From Cylicocyclus nassatus (Eukaryota; Nematoda; Chromadorea; Rhabditida; Strongylidae), in assembly GCA_958299035.1 (NCBI GenBank), contig CATQJL010000112.1, positions 1,844,123 through 1,908,122 of the forward strand: a DNA stretch of 64,000 nt. The letters are read 5' to 3'. The notes beneath the pieces are model-generated. The model worked only from the letters and a program-made list of their open reading frames with translations. It did not search any database and was not told the origin of the DNA. The position numbers and the translations under genes are program-made. Positions 1 through 12,819 of the stretch are shown one piece after another (the first letter of the stretch is position 1; each line of letters opens with the position of its first letter).

Positions 1-151
1 AAAACATGCGCGCGGTATTCTAGAATCTCACGGAAACAATGTCTAGCATTGTCGTCTGCCCTCCCCCTCCCCCCCCCCCCCCCTCACGCCAGCTTCTCTC
101 CATCTATCGAGCGGATTAATTCGAAAGTTACGCAACTAGCATGATATTATA

Positions 152-835
152 CAGGGTGTCCCAAAAAAATGTTTCGAACGTTTGATTGTTAATATCTCTC
201 TTCCCAAGAAGTCTTTTGCCTTGCTTCAGGTACCGTTTTGTAGAGCTGGCTTCAACTTAGATTTCCGTTATAGAACGAATCACCCATCTCTCTTCATTAC
301 TGTAGGGTTACGGTAGAAACTTCAAAGAGGGTTTTGAACCATGAAAGGCCATATTTTGCCTCAGAAAGGAAACAAAACAGCCTGAAAACTTTTACACCAG
401 GCTAATTAGAATTGCTGATTATAACTGTAAAGTTCCCAACTTATTATGATGCTTCATTGAAGAGTTATGCCAGGTGAGAGGTAGCGGCCTTTTTTTTTTC
501 AATATTCCTAAAAAGTGCGATTACACCGTTTAGAAAACTTCGTAACCTTGTGAACAGTTGAGTATTGAACTCAGCGTCCATAAAAACCCTATTACACATG
601 TTTTCACAATTATTTGAAAAATTTTGAAACGGCAGCTTTTTTCCACATTGACACCACATGTTTCAAGTTTCTACCGTAATCCTACAGTAATGAAGAGAGA
701 TGGGTGATTCGTTCTAAAATGCAAATCTAAGTTGAAGCCAGCTCTACAAAGCGGTCCCTGAAGCAAGGCGAAAGACTTCTTGGGAAGAGAGATATTAACG
801 ATCAAACGTTCGAAACATTTTTTTGGGACACCCTG
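152..835. mobile_element. Foldback MITE, Tc1/mariner-like ends
   Basis: The first and last roughly 180 bp are inverted copies of each other. The termini read CAGGGTGTCCCAAAAAAATG on the left and its complement on the right, each flanked by TA, as expected for a TA-targeting (Tc1/mariner superfamily) non-autonomous element. The middle has no transposase-like reading frame. A diverged relative lies at 33,155-33,735. The superfamily assignment is inference from the TA flanks and terminal sequence. Confidence 0.75.
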
Positions 836-840
836 TAAAA

Positions 841-927
841 TACCGCTCATAATTCGTCAAAAAAGTCGCCGGACTGCGGCGTACTGCAGCGCACTCCGGC
901 AACTTTTTTGACGAATTATGAGCGGTA
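841..927. repeat. Long near-perfect palindrome
   Basis: Two 26-base arms (841-866 and 902-927) are exact reverse complements. Inner bases pair further through GCCGGA/TCCGGC, so about 87 nt could fold into one hairpin. It begins a few bases after the right end of the foldback element at 152-835. Confidence 0.85.
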
Positions 928-3085
928 TTGTACGTTTAGGAATGACCTTGAGGATGGGAAGGAGGATACGCCCAAACTTCTATTTCAAAAAAGCAGTAGT
1001 CTGCAGAAAACAAATTCGAAACATAGTCAATGAATTTTTTCCTTCCTCTTCCCCTACCCCCTCTCAGGCAGTTTCTACATTTTCAAGATTCGAGCATTGC
1101 ACAACTTCAAGAGTTGATGCGAAAGTTTATAATTCAAGATGTCGAAAAACCAACTGAAACATTCTTCACGACCACCAACACTATTGACCATTATAATTTT
1201 AGCTAGGAAATTTAAGCATAGACAGTCACCTTTTTTGCAGCGATGTCTTTTGTCGCGTGCAATGTGCTGGGCAGATCCGACTTTAATCCATAGCTCAGAT
1301 AATCCGATCGACGAATATGTACACACATAAAATCGCTTGCACTACCGCTAAATGGAATTCCAAAATGAAATAATTCCTAGCATGTGGCTGCAACTATGCT
1401 CACAAACTTTTTTTTTGAGAAGAAGAAACGACTATGGAGCACACCTTCTCACCAATGAGATTAAAAAAATCCATATGTAGAGCTCTTACAGATTAAGCTG
1501 GCGCAAAGTTCGTTTCATCTGCGTATGGATTTCTTCGGAAAACAAGAATAACTGCCGTATCTCATCAATATAGCTTTCCATATAATTTGCGTTTTGAGCG
1601 AAACTGTGGTTGAGTAACAGGAACTTTGCAGGGTGGTCCATAAATCTACATAAAAAAATCTAGCCTTTTTCGAGTTCATGTTACTAATAGATGCAGTTAC
1701 TAAGCACCTCGCTGGATCATCGTAGCGACAGCACGTTCGTTTCCCGTGTTCATCAACTGCAAATGGAACTATTGTCAGCTCGATGTTGTCTATCTAAAAA
1801 TACATAACCTGACTACGTTTAGCTATACTGAAATCAAGAAAGAGTCCTTGATATTTGTCAGAAATAGTATAGAATGCCTACTCACTGGTATAACTTTATA
1901 TACAGAGGTAGTTCTGGGAAACACATGAGATACAAGCTCAAGATAGCATAAAAATTTATCCCTGCCAAGCGCTGGGTAGTAGAATGTTCTTCCAAGTCTT
2001 CTAGCAATTGCGTAGCCTGATGCGAGTGCATACAGCTGAAGTTGCAGAATTTCTAGATATTAGACGCTTGATGCGCCCACTGAATTATTACCGAAGAAGA
2101 TCTTCATCTCACTTCTAAGGGCTCACCTAAAACACATGGAATTTCGAAAAATTCTTCCTGGAACACAGAACTAATGAGGACATCTTCATTTCGAAAGTTC
2201 TCATTGCATCCACGAAGTTCCCGCCAAAAAGGCTATGAGTCATGGTTTTCAAAGCAATCTTTTGTAAGCCAAAAGGAACTCTCCTATAATCCAAATCAAT
2301 GTGGATTTCAATTTTTACATTTACGACTCATGATCGAGATATTTAACTATCGTTGTGATTGCACTACATCTTAAACTGGTATAGGTAAATCATTTTTAGA
2401 GTGACCCCTTTTCTACCTTCGTGCGGCCCTTTTCGTGCTACTTTTTCGTGTTTGGGATTTTAAAAGCGAAATGAACAATTGGACAACATTGCTCCTTCAT
2501 GATGTAGTTCAGCGACACGATGCAAAGCGCTTTCGCTCTTTTCCTCCTCAATTCAAGTTGATTATACAAAACTACATAAAAAACACCTGATTCCCGAGAC
2601 GTTCTCGATTTGGCTTTAGAGCCAAGAACTTTTCCTTTGCAGCGTAGCTATAATGCTTCTTTGATAAGAGTGGAATATGAACTTTTGGCAAGAAAGAGAT
2701 AACGAAGAATAAGTATAGAAGCAAAGGAGTAGATTTTCTTCTCGAAATCATTCCATTTTCCTTAGTGGATATTTAGTGGTTCTGAAAATGTAGAATTGGA
2801 ATCATACTCGACAGTCCATGAATCCTGGCACTTGTACGTAAATACCGTGCAGAAATTTCGAGTGGTACTTGTCAATTTCATGATATCAAGAGAAATTTGT
2901 TGCTCTTTTATGCAAATACATGAAACTTCAGTAATAAGGGTGAACAATCCAGAAGACGAAGTTCGATGTAGAAGTCCTGTGCTTGTGATTCAATGGAAGC
3001 AAACGATATTAGCTAAAAGTTTTGAAGAAGGGAGCAGAGCGTTTTCCTATGCAACAATATTCTTGAGCCATCGTGTGTGCGCTCT
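928..3085. other. Gene-free stretch
   Basis: Both strands carry only short frames with no recognisable domain. I see no exon chain, RNA gene or clear terminal inverted repeat here. Confidence 0.5.
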
Positions 3086-3087
3086 TG

Positions 3088-3524
3088 AAGGCAGCGTCAA
3101 GGCAGAATCTCGATTTCTCTTTTTTTGCCTTATCCAGGCTTCTTCATGGGTCTGATTCCAAATATGGCACTCAAAATGCGTGAATTCCTCAAAAACCCCA
3201 TTTTGAGACAATTTTGTTAGAACCATGGACGAGTGCTTCTAATGCAATCCTTATCGAAAGCAAGCGTTAACAGGTGGAGTTCCATTGTGTTTGCCACGTG
3301 AAAACACGTCAAGGCTGAGGAGAGTTCGTTCAAGCCTCGAGGACCACGCCCACTCTCTCGAACTGCCCGCCCCCTTGAACGAACTCTCCTCAGCCCTTGA
3401 CATGTTGAAATGGAGTTTTTCCAGAAAATCACGCATTTTGAGTGCAATATTTGCAAACAGCGCCGTGAAGAGGCCTGGATAAGGCAAAAAAGAGAAGTCG
3501 AGATTTTGCCTGGACGCTGCCTTT
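3088..3524. mobile_element. MITE of the AGGCAGCGTCC family, diverged copy
   Basis: The left end (AAGGCAGCGTCAAGGCAGAA, followed by a TTGCCTTATCCAGGC-type stretch) matches the reverse complement of the right end (TTGCCTGGACGCTGCCTT). A palindromic core around 3,310-3,400 pairs CTGAGGAGAGTTCGTTCAAG with its complement. TTGA stands at both flanks. Better preserved relatives are at 5,564-5,864 and 32,144-32,496. Confidence 0.7.
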
Positions 3525-4058
3525 GAGACAAGCTCTCAAATGAAAGAACTCTAGAAGCTCGCAGTACAACCCTACCGTTCGCTGCACCTTTTCTTATACG
3601 AATCTTGATGCGAATAGAGATATCGAAGACTTTTCTTACTAAATCTGCATAAGGGTGATGACAATACAGCGTTTACTTTGAGAAAAATAACAACTTATAG
3701 AAACCCGAAAATGCACAGTATCTTATGACTGAATGTTTCAAACCATGCATAAAATCTCTGTTATGATCGAATTCTAGATCTTACCCTTCGACAAACTTTT
3801 TCATCCGCAGCGGTTATAGAGTGTCTCATTAATCTACCTTGCACATCTTGTAGGTCCAATCGAATGCTGATTGCATTGATTGGATGGAACTTGAGTAGGT
3901 TGTTCAAGTCAACGAGTTGATTACTCTTGGGACTTGATCGCTCTACCATTATTTTCCTGCATTATACTAACATAACACTTCTTGACTAGATTCTTTATCT
4001 ATAGTGATTGATTCTTTATCTATATCTTTGGTGCATCGGCTAAAATCAGACCGATACT

Positions 4059-4961
4059 TTGCTCTTCTCCCAAGGACAAGACAGAAGCCTTAATGGTGCA
4101 ATGACGACTCTGCATGTCCATATGGAAGATGTGAAAACATACACCGAGAAACTAGCGGAACTACTACGAAAGTACGCTAGCCATAGTGAAAAAGTTATAC
4201 TTTCAGAGGATGAACAGGAGCGACAAAAAGCATGCATCGACAAACCGCATATAATACCAAACTGCATCTTCGACATCATCCTGGGTTTACACTTGATACG
4301 ATCGAAAACCGACGTGCTAAAGAAAATGCGAGCACAAGAGAGTGCAACATCATCAAGAAGCTGGCGGCAAAGGATTGAAATTCGCTCAATAAAGAGATAG
4401 ATCAAATGACTAATGATGCCCAAATGTTTGTTTACACATTAGAAGAATGTGAATCAAAGGCAAAGGTAGAACTACCTAGATTGGAACGTAAAAAATTATT
4501 CAATACCAACAGAGAGAGCATACCTTTCTGAAATCAGCAACCAAAGAAGGTAATTATAACGTGTCCTTATCCGCTAAAGAATTCCCTGCCAAAAATAGCT
4601 CATGGTTTTGACGAAACAGAACAGAAGTCTGCTAAAGCGGACATCTCAATTAAAGGGTGACTTCAGCTGTGCAACAATCAGTGTGAGAGAATCACCAGAA
4701 ATCGAACTGCAGTTGGTCAATGGCAACGATGACCAATCCACGGACACAACCTTTCTCGTCCACGCTGTGGCATCTGTGCAGATCATGACACTTCCAGTAA
4801 CAGTTGAAGCAAAGACAGCCATCTCCGATGATAAGCAAATTTCAGCTCCGTTTCCATACAAGACTACTGCGCACATTGACAATATCACTAAGATTAGCTC
4901 TTTGTCACTCTGTCGTGTTGAATGTACTAATCACAAAAACTTCATCGTCTGCTTGTTCTAA
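4059..4961 (+). pseudogene. Decayed retroelement-like reading frames (possibly BEL/Pao gag region)
   Basis: Frames at 4,059-4,400 and 4,602-4,961 are joined by an out-of-phase stretch (about 4,380-4,530) that also reads as charged, helical protein. At least two frame changes separate them. The first part is lysine/glutamate-rich and coiled-coil-like, as in gag-type proteins of nematode BEL/Pao elements. The second could be the linker before an aspartic protease. I see no catalytic motif, reverse transcriptase or LTR. The assignment is weak; it could equally be a broken host gene. Confidence 0.35.
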
Positions 4962-5559
4962 CCATCTGCCTTCTGTCGTTGCCACGTCCGCTCATACTTC
5001 GCGGATCTCAGGACTGCTAGAGTGGTACGCGCCACTCACCAACGACCACTGCTCTATCCAGTCAAAAAAAAAGTGCGAAATAGAGTAGATTATCTGATGT
5101 GTTTCTATCACGTCCTCTTCTTTACTCCTCTTCTGCTTCATACATGGCCGGCCGCAGTGTGCCGGCATAATTGGCACTTCTCTTTGTGACCTATTATTAT
5201 CTTGCCAGATCACCGTAAGGGTCATGCCATATGACCTGCTGTGATAAGTGTGTTTATTGCCCAGATGCATGCCAAGTTACTTTGCTCCGCCTGTTATCCT
5301 CGTCATTCTACCACTGCCCCAATGCGGGCGAGTCGTCTGACTCAATAAATCTGCCAGGCTAGTGCATTGCTCGCACCTGCAGATACTACTACCAAGGCTA
5401 CAACTAGCCTAAGCTACGTCAACGCACAGCCTTTACAGTACGGGTAAGGCTTCCATAATCGTTTGGGGAGGACTTCTGCATGAGTGACGAAATTGACATA
5501 TTGTGTAGATGAGGACTTCCATGGTGATGATATGTGACATATGGGTATACGAGGATTCG
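4962..5559. other. Gene-free stretch
   Basis: No coding chain or terminal repeat is recognisable. The only local structure is a short GC-rich palindromic patch near 5,146-5,165. Confidence 0.4.
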
Positions 5560-5563
5560 TTAA

Positions 5564-5864
5564 AGGCAGCGTCCAGGCAGATCTGGACCTATGGGAATTT
5601 TATGTGGAAAATACTTTTGGGGCCCTAACTAAGGCACTGCTCAAGCGGCAGCGCAGCTAGAGTTTCGAATGACAGTTTCGCGCCAGGACACACGCATTGG
5701 GCCATGAATCCATGCGGAATACGATCGCGGGGTCCAGTTTCGAGGGGGAGATCTCAGCCGTTAGAACACTACCTCGGCTGCCACTTTGGAGGTGGCTTAG
5801 TTAGGGAACAAAATTACTGTCCACGTGAGATCCCCATGTGTCCAGACTTGCCTGGACGCTGCCT
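5564..5864. mobile_element. MITE of the AGGCAGCGTCC family with TTAA at both ends
   Basis: The termini are AGGCAGCGTCCAGGCAG and its inverted copy, flanked on both sides by TTAA (5,560-5,563 and 5,865-5,868). The inner region GGGGCCCTAACTAAGGCACT is repeated inverted. A TTAA target is the hallmark of piggyBac-type transposition, although TTAA could also simply belong to the terminal repeat. It is non-coding, and the copy at 32,144-32,496 is closely similar. Confidence 0.75.
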
Positions 5865-5868
5865 TTAA

Positions 5869-7590
5869 AAAGGTGGGGGGGGGGGGGGGTAATGCAGAAA
5901 ATGAGATTGCTAACAAAATGGAAATAAAGCATAAGTCGACAGCAGATAGCAAAATAAATATGTTTGAAGACAACTAAGGAATGGAAAGCCAGAATTTTCG
6001 AGCTCCAATCTCTGCGTAACGTTCAAGCGCAGTCTCTTTTTATTAAACTAACGGCTTCGTGAACTTTGAGATTAAATTGCAAGCTAAGAAGAGGTTGTTT
6101 TGAGAAATGTTGCCTTGAATTCTATGGAAATTTACACAAAACCTTGATTCAGCGCCAAAATGGCATAAAAACGTAGCTTTTCGATTTTGCTGGGGTTTTT
6201 GTGATATCAAACGCATCGGCTTGATCCCAGTTGAAGCAGACTCTATGAGATGCACCTACATCAATACAAACAGTTGCGAATCCGTCCCAGCGTCCAGATG
6301 GAGGCATCTTATTATGAACCATCCTGAATAGGCCGCAGGAATCATTGCTGTTTATAAATTATCTGATAAAGATCCTAACCATTCGTCGACAATCTGTCTC
6401 AGTTGAAAAACGTTTCTGTTACTTGTGGTCGACCTGACCTATTTGTCCGTCAGATTCAAGGTGCACTTCCTAACCGACATAAGCGTCAAAATGTGCAGCT
6501 TTAGGCTACCATGTGCTGGCAAATAATTGGAGTAATTAGCGTTTCCTCATTGATCTTGGCAATGGTCGTCAACTGTTCTGGCGGAAAGAGAGAAAGAGAA
6601 CATGCCGGCAGACAGCCATCGAGTGACGTCCCAAGGGCAAGAATAAATAAGCAACTTTAGATGAAGCAACGAAAACATAAGACTAACTCCAGAGTCCCAG
6701 AAACGAAGACCGCAGAATGCAGAAGTCCGGAGATTTCGACCACAAAACGCAGAAGTCGGCGACGCCGCCAGTTAATGCTGTCTCGACAAGACGCGATAAG
6801 CTAACGGTAGATTTTCTGCTCTATATCTACTCAGGGCATACTTCGCGCGACTTCAGTCACGGTACGATTTGGCAGTAGGCCAACTTCCGTGACTCACCGC
6901 AAGCTTATTCTAGTTGTACAGAAGACGGGACTTTTTACAATCTGCAAAAATGTACGCGTATGCATTCGTAGACCGCCGACGGATTTGAAGACATCTGACA
7001 GATTGCCAAACCGCCTGGCGACTAAAATCGCGCAAAGTATGCCCGAGCCTGTTTCATTCACCATTAACGTGATGGTTGCAGTCCAGATCAATAATGCCTG
7101 ACGACGGTTACGAGGCTTGTCCGGATCTCAATTCCAAACAGCTGGCGAAAATAGCTGCCGAAACGTAAAATTGTTGGAACGACGAAAAGACACACATACA
7201 ATGCGATAACAAACTATCCTTTTCGTAATGAACGTATTCGCAAAGATCATGGTCACCCATTTGTAAGCGCCTAAAGATGAATAAGGAACAATAATTACTC
7301 TCCAGAGCAGTGATAAGATTTACTCTCATCAAAGTTGCGAAGGGGCCTGATAACTGGTTCAAGTCCCTCCAACCCATGCTCTGAGCAGTTTGTTCTGGAT
7401 TTTGATTACAGCCTATGTCAGTGTGTACCTCTCCATCCGCCCGTTCGCTATTCGCCGTCCGTCGCGGGCGAACATGGTGCGCCATGTTCGCCTGCGTATG
7501 GTTCAGCAATTGATTTGATTCCGACTGGACCACACGCAACACTAGCGCGTTGATAATTCTTACGCAAAAAAGGGAAGGTTCATTCATAAG
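5869..7590. other. Gene-free stretch
   Basis: A poly-G run (about 5,875-5,891) opens the stretch. The longest frames on either strand show no domain and no splice-linked continuation. Nothing further is recognisable. Confidence 0.4.
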
Positions 7591-7593
7591 ACC

Positions 7594-8270
7594 GTGACGA
7601 CAGATTTGACTGTGGTCTTTGCGCCCACAAGCATAAGACCCTCATACAAGAAGGCATCACCTCCGCTCAGCTCAGTCACTTCCAATGTCCAAGTACTGTC
7701 ATACCTAACAAGGGAATGGTCAGAAGTCGAAGTGGCCAATTCATACAAGCTGCATACCATTGGATGCAGCATAAAACCGTGATTCTAAATCTGTCTTCCT
7801 TATCTGCAGAGCGCTTTTGTGGACGAAATTATAATCTGCTGGAGGCCATTATTTTGCTGAAAAATTGTGCGATAAAGTGGAAACTTGGCGGTACAAAGCC
7901 ATTTTCGGCTCAGTGTTTGACCAAAATATGCAACTAGGTCACTTCATATGACACGCACTCAAAGTTGAGCGTAAGAGCAATAATGTGCCTAATTTTGCAA
8001 TTTTTGTATACGGTCTTTTCGCAGTAAAGCTGCTCATAATTTCGCCTACAAAGGCGCTCTGCGGATATGGAAGACAGATTTGAAATCAGCATTTTATGCT
8101 GCATCGAATGATGTGCAGCTTGTATGGATTGGCCACTTCGACTTCTGACCATTCCCTTGTAAGCAGAAGCACCAGTCGAGAAGAGATTGAAGCCAAGAAA
8201 TCGCAGTTGGCGGAAGGTGCGTGCGCGCCGCGCGCGATCGCGCCATCGCGATTTTTTGGATGCCCTATAC
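7594..8270. mobile_element. Palindromic repeat element ending in TGCCCTATA
   Basis: 7,700-7,850 and 8,030-8,165 are inverted copies with about 80-90% matching bases by eye, for example AAGGGAATGGTCAGAAGTCG and its complement. The right end (GGATGCCCTATA, preceded by a CG-rich block) recurs inverted at about 32,903, where the same order of internal blocks follows. That makes it a dispersed, non-coding family. Confidence 0.6.
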
Positions 8271-8490
8271 CTAGCTGACACTAACATTCCTCGGTACCGT
8301 ACTGCTACAAGTGGAATTACATTGAGTATTCTGCAGATAAGTCAAGATCTTGAATTTTTTTAAAACTAGGGCTTTCAGGAGTGATTTTTTATCCTCACAT
8401 GGGGTCTGCTCTTGTCAGGTGTCTCCATGTTTCCTGAGGCTTTTCTCCAAGCTCTCGCCGGTCACTCATGTGCCCATCCACCTTATCACC

Positions 8491-10220
8491 TAGGGCCCGT
8501 ATGCACGTACATCCCCGCTGGGGAGGGGAGGGGAGCTGGATCCCCAGGGGAGCGATCCCCTTTATTGAACCCCGCTATGCCAGAGTGGAGGGGAGCTATC
8601 CCCTCCCCTGCATCCACAGCGGGGAGAGTGTCATTGCGGTAGTCGCATCTAGCTCACGGCTACCTGAACATCTCGCCGAAAAACTATTTTCAGCCATTTT
8701 TTGTGTGCTTTTGGGATGAGAGAACAAGAATAGTGATTTCGAGTGCCTTTGTTCCTTTTCTCAGTCTTCTTCTTTTTTCTCCTTTCACCCTTCCCATTGT
8801 ATCTCCACCCATCGCTGTCTTCTTCTTTTCCCTATTACTGGCTGGTTTTAAGGGTTTATACTTGTTACGTGCTGTCGTAGTATAATGTTGATTTCTGAAC
8901 TGGTGTGATTCTATTTAGCAGTTCCCTCGCAATTATGTTATGGCTTACATTTCTCATAGAAAAACTCATGAGTGTGCAGTTTTGTAGTATCTGTGTTTTT
9001 TTTCCAACGCTTGCTAGCCATTTCTTTGCGGTACTCTTTCGCTGCCACAAATTCGGTATTTGGTTTCAGGGATATCGATAGGGCGGACCCTGGTGGGGAT
9101 CCCTTCCCCTCCCCTCCCCGTATGCACGAATGTAGCTCAACAGCGCGAGGGAGGGGATCGACATCCCTTGCAACGGAGTAAGGGTTCGATGGTGTACATC
9201 ATGTTAGAAAAGCGAATATTCTGGTTTTAATTAACTATCACCAAGCAATTCGTTCAATTTGATGAAAGATTTCCTTTGAAAGCCGGATTCTCCTCTCAGC
9301 GACCTGTAGCTTGTAATCTTGTCTCTCTTCTAAATTCCCATCTTGAAAAGAAACCCAAGCAATATTTGTAGGAGTTCTTGATCATTTAAGAAATTTGCGC
9401 ATTTTTCAAATGACAATAGTTTTAGCCAGATAGGCTGATCAGGTACATTGTAACTATCGTATTACATGATATATTGCTCCTACCTTGTTAATTTAACATG
9501 AGCTGCCTTGAAAAAATTTAGAAAATAGCAAATTTGCCTAATTCTAAGTAGTGGTCCCCTGGAGAGTGACCCCTTCCCCAGCATTCCCCTCGTGCATAGA
9601 GGGATGGCCGCTGGGGATCATTCACTTGGAGGAATGGACGGTATGTCGCTAAAAGCTACAGCTTCCATGAAAAGCTAGCACGATTTGCAGTTTCTTTTAT
9701 GTGTGGAAATGCTGGTTTTGAATGTCCGCGGCACCCTCCCCCCTTTTTTTCGGAAGCATAACATATTCTACCCATTCACTGCAGAGACATCACGACTTCT
9801 AATGTTGAACACTTTTACGCTGAAATGTGCAGCATTAGCGAAAGTGAGCAACATTCTTGAAAACAGCAAAAATATAATGTACGTAGGAAATCTTTCTTGG
9901 TGCACCGAGCGCAATCACGGGCGATGGCATTCCGCAACGAGTAAAATATTGCCGATGACATGCTGGAGGCGAGTAGCTACCAAAAGATGAGAAAAGAGGA
10001 GCGATTACCACAAAAAGCGGAAGCGAAATGATTTCCCCGCTCGATCCCCCCTTCTGCATAAGGGGGTTCCCTTTCCCTACTTCCAGGGGATCCTCTCCCG
10101 GTATTGCCTTTGTGCATACGGGGGTTCGCGTGGAGAAGGGAGGGGAGCCCCAGCGGGGATCATTTCAATGGTTAAGCGCACATCCCCTCCCCGCGGGGAT
10201 GTACGTGCATGCGGACCTAG
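8491..10220. mobile_element. Composite of GC-rich MITE copies (GCCCGTATGCACGTACATCC family)
   Basis: The left end at about 8,491 and the right end at about 10,220 are inverted (CCGTATGCACGTACATCCCC and its complement). Between them, partial copies of the same GGGGAGGGGA / TCCCCTCCCC motifs recur near 8,580-8,635, 9,080-9,182, 9,547-9,615 and 10,030-10,190. This suggests nested or repeated insertion of one family. A complete copy sits at 61,606-62,007. No coding region is seen. Confidence 0.55.
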
Positions 10221-10482
10221 GTCTACCTGGTTCCTCCCTGTTGAGGCTAACCTTGTGATGTGGCTTCCTTCCTTTTCACGCAGGCGTGTCCCCTTCCCTC
10301 TCAAACTCTTCTCCTGTATTTTCTGAGTAGCTGAAGCTACGCTGATTTGGGCTCGTATAGTGTCATTGCAGATGTGGTCTTTCGGTGTGGCAATAAGGTC
10401 TATCGCAGCATCATTCTCCATGACATTGAGCATGCGATCCAGCGTTCACTGCCATAGTGCTGCTGGACGGATAACGATTCGG

Positions 10483-10885
10483 TAAGTTGTGACTTAAAGA
10501 CAATGGCTCGGCAAAACCAACATCTCGAGATTTGATATGAAAGGTTGCTTGCATCCCAACCATCACAACAGAGCAGGTCCCAGCGCACTAGCTGCCCACG
10601 TCTCTGAGTACTCGAAAACCCTGACAATCCCTCTTTCGGAGAACCCGAGAGTTCCTATCACCGCTTCCTCGAACGGTGATTGGAAGGGCGAGGACAGATG
10701 AGCGGCATTACTGGAGGTGGGCGGTGTCGCCTAGGAGTCGTCGTGCCTCTTCGTTGTTCCGAAGCGATTTTCTCGCCCGAAGTGAGATTGCGCCGTGACT
10801 TGAGCATTGGCTTGGTAGGGGGTCCTACTATCATATGCTGCCAAAAGCTTAAAACCCCTAGCTTAAGGTACGCGGTGCTTTGAGA
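10483..10885. repeat. Truncated repeat copies
   Basis: 10,483-10,575 is an inverted relative of 17,565-17,665 (shared TTTGATATGAAAGGTTG-type text). 10,640-10,885 is a fragment of the MITE found complete at 34,236-34,596, sharing GAACGGTGATTGGA, TTGTTCCGAAGCGATTTTCTCG-type and ATGCTGCCAAAAGCT text. Neither has intact ends. Confidence 0.55.
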
Positions 10886-11930
10886 CTCCAATTTATGCAT
10901 ATGTTCATCCTGCCAGCGACCTCTTCTTGTACGCCTCCATCCGTTATGCTATGCCTTACTTACTTTCGCATAATCTGTTTTCCTAATGCTCAACTTTACA
11001 ATTCTAGCCTGTTTTTTTGGTTTTGTATCTCGGTCTTGCCCTAGTACTTATTATCGAGACCACATCATCTGGATAAAGAAGTGTGCAAGGAGGTTTCAAT
11101 ACGGCTTCATCACAATGGTGAAGAATAAAAAATAGCATTGAACCTTGGCGCCTTCCAACTTCGATTTTGAAACCTTTCTATTGCCCTGCAGCTGTCCGTG
11201 CGTGACTTGAAGCATTGTGGTAGGTACATTTTATCCGCCTAGGAATGCTGCTGCAATTTCTTCTGCTTGTCTCTATATTTCCATACCCGAGCGGAGTGAA
11301 TGAGCAAAGTGAAGCGTCGATTGCAACTCCTTATCCAAATCACATCCTCCATCACATCAATCCTTACACTGAATTTGTGACAAATCTTTGATATCTCGAA
11401 GCCGCATTTCGATTACTCGCTCGAGAAATCTTGAAGTGAAGGTCGTCAGCTGGATTGGTCAGTGAAATGCGCACTCTGCCACGTTATCAATTGCAGTGTC
11501 GGGAGCACCTTTCCGTTCTCGCGCGGCCGCTTCGCCTGCTTCTGCACCCCTTTCGGGAACATGCTCTCTGATCAATTTCCCACCGAAAGCGTGGGGAAGG
11601 CGGAGCCTCAATCGATTGGATGTGATTAGATGTTGACATGTTTGCGGAAGAGGTGCAGAGTCCCTCGCTGGAGTGGAGATGCTGGTGCAGCGAACTGCAA
11701 TTGATAAGCCCTGTGCGCCTCTCTTGTTCTTTCGATATTGGAATCGCTTTCCAGCATGGATTCTGATATAAGAGTAAAATTTTGAACACACTCGGATTCT
11801 GACCCAAATGCTGTATATCCACCGTACATCTCCACAAAATAGCGTTACCGCAAAACCAAAATGATATTCATGTCCGCAGCAGGCGAGAAGTTTAAACGGA
11901 ACCAGCTGTGCCAAATTCAGGCTGCTTTCA
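10886..11930. other. Gene-free stretch
   Basis: The longest frame is 151 codons on the minus strand (11,459-11,914). It has no recognisable domain, and overlapping frames of similar length argue for a chance open frame. No exon chain is seen. Confidence 0.4.
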
Positions 11931-12015
11931 TACTGATCAGAAGTCCGGGAACAGTTCAGCAGAGCGCTTAAAATGAGCGCTCTGCTGAAACTGTTCCCGG
12001 ACTTTGGGATCAGTA
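11931..12015. repeat. Long palindrome (hairpin)
   Basis: The left arm contains AAGTCCGGGAACAGTT then CAGCAGAGCGCT. The right arm carries the complements with one or two single-base offsets, around a 7-base loop. TACTGATC and GATCAGTA close the outside. About 38 bases per arm could pair. Confidence 0.8.
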
Positions 12016-12652
12016 GAACGCAGCCTCAGTGTGGAGTAGTACCAATTTTCATGCAAAAAAATTTCAAGAACTGTACTCTATAGTAGCCAACGGCAGCAGC
12101 GGAAATCCAAAATTTCTTATAGGGAGAAGGCGGAATGTGAAGAAATTTTGAGTGACGAGTTGTGGTAGGCCACACCCTTAACTAAATCTGTTAGGCTTCT
12201 CCAATCTCCAATGGACAGACACTATAAATTTTAGAAAAGGGGTGACTTTATTAGCTGGGGAATACTGAACAGAACAGAAGAGGTATTTTGCTAAGTTGCC
12301 CAGAGTGTTTGGTATTTTCCCCTCAGATCACTTGAGAAAACCTATTTACGCACAATCGATATCATAGTCGTAATCAGCATGTTGAAGAAGCCCTCGGGAA
12401 AGTTTTAGGAATATGTGACTAGCTGGCAAACCCGGCTCTGCCCGGCCCTGTTAATAATATTTTCGTAATCAGCATGCTCACTTACCAGCTGTGCCAATTC
12501 CCTGCCCCATAGCCCAATCTTCAAAAAATCGTTGATATTGGTCGACAACGAAAGAGGCTGCGACATCCGCCCAGCCCCGAAATGTATGTGTGCAAAGTAT
12601 AGTCCGGATCGGTTCCAAAACATAGATTTCTATTCGGAACATAAGTACAGAC

Positions 12653-12819
12653 CAGTGGCGGTCCCAGGATTTTGGACCGGGGGGGGGGGAATAAAATTTT
12701 TCAAATGGAGGTGCGTGGCGTTAGCCAGGCACTCCGAAAAAATTTTTGGGGTGCTTCTCGAAATTTTTGCAGGTCCATAACCCCCAAAATCTTGAAAAAG
12801 GAGGTGTGGTCCTCCACTG
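12653..12819. mobile_element. hAT-type MITE, 167 bp
   Basis: The ends are CAGTGGCGG and CCTCCACTG, a short terminal inverted repeat typical of hAT elements. Both sides carry the identical 8-base sequence GTACAGAC (12,645-12,652 and 12,820-12,827), the 8-bp target duplication expected for hAT transposition. It is non-coding. A diverged relative sharing GGTGCGTGGCGTTAG lies at about 36,763-36,935. Confidence 0.88.

Noticed and set aside
2000..2125. Plus-strand stretch reading like ..EFLDIRRL..NYYRR, suggestive of a retroelement reverse-transcriptase/RNase H region
   Set aside because: Only about 25 residues in one frame with stops on both sides and no flanking pol motifs.
7108..7587. 159-codon minus-strand frame
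   Set aside because: No recognisable family, no splice partners, and it lies in repeat-rich DNA.
11459..11914. 151-codon minus-strand frame
   Set aside because: No domain is visible and there is an equally long overlapping frame (11,487-11,837). The Arg/Ala-rich end comes from local GC-rich sequence.
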